Assembly: GCA_026770575.1 (NCBI GenBank)
Contig: MU657208.1
Span: 25,224-43,386, forward strand
Source: Pelagophyceae sp. CCMP2097
Taxonomy: Eukaryota > Sar > Pelagophyceae
Length of the DNA stretch: 18,163 nucleotides
Reading direction: 5' to 3'
The position numbers and the translations under genes are program-made. The number at the start of each line of letters is the position of its first letter. The first letter of the stretch is position 1. Under the pieces are notes generated by a model. It ran no database searches and had not been told where the DNA came from. It saw only the letters and a list, made by a program, of their open reading frames with translations. Positions 18,152-18,163 of the stretch are shown piece after piece.

Positions 18152-18163
18152 CTAAGCCTGAAT

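Overview
The window is nuclear DNA of a GC-rich eukaryote, most likely a unicellular alga or related protist. Coding blocks jump between frames and are joined by short GT-AG introns (about 38 to 184 nt). Many donors read GTGCGT and most acceptors end in TAG. The protein types (C2/EF-hand, PX-BAR sorting nexin, membrane-anchored cyclophilin, BED finger) are all eukaryotic. Codon use is strongly GC-biased. A stramenopile such as a pelagophyte would fit, but that is a low-confidence guess.

Left third (1-8289) is gene-dense. Gene 1 (+, 386-4133, four exons, 1163 aa) has a long Pro-rich N-terminus, three C2 domains and five EF-hands. Gene 2 (-, about 6026-4292) converges on it and looks like a class I SAM-dependent methyltransferase with a helical N-terminal part; its 5' end is unresolved and one exon has an in-frame TGA. 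Gene 3 (+, 6449-8289, three exons, 536 aa) diverges from gene 2 and is a sorting nexin with an acidic N-terminus, a PX domain and a BAR-like helical region.

Middle (8290-15700) is gene-poor and rich in repeats. It holds a possible two-exon gene for a small basic protein (-, 12049-11209), a candidate MITE (9993-10358), dispersed GGGGGGTGCCCCCC hairpin repeats and several perfect hairpins. The main feature is a 1.4 kb inverted duplication (13591-14995). Each arm carries a tRNA-like, SINE-type module, and the right arm is interrupted by a 288-bp fold-back element with a perfect 45-bp palindrome. A degenerate GCGGAC-rich minisatellite (about 15195-15712) follows.

Right end (15819-18163): gene 5 (-, 17566-15819, modelled with ten exons, 387 aa) is a cyclophilin-type peptidyl-prolyl isomerase with an N-terminal transmembrane segment. 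A cluster of TAACTTAC motifs lies just upstream of it. At the edge is part of a BED-type zinc-finger protein (-, 18151-17825).

The genes do not form one pathway. Genes 1 and 3 both suggest Ca2+- or phosphoinositide-dependent membrane work, and gene 5 suggests protein folding at an endomembrane. All exon junctions were inferred by eye from reading-frame continuity, splice consensus and family resemblance.
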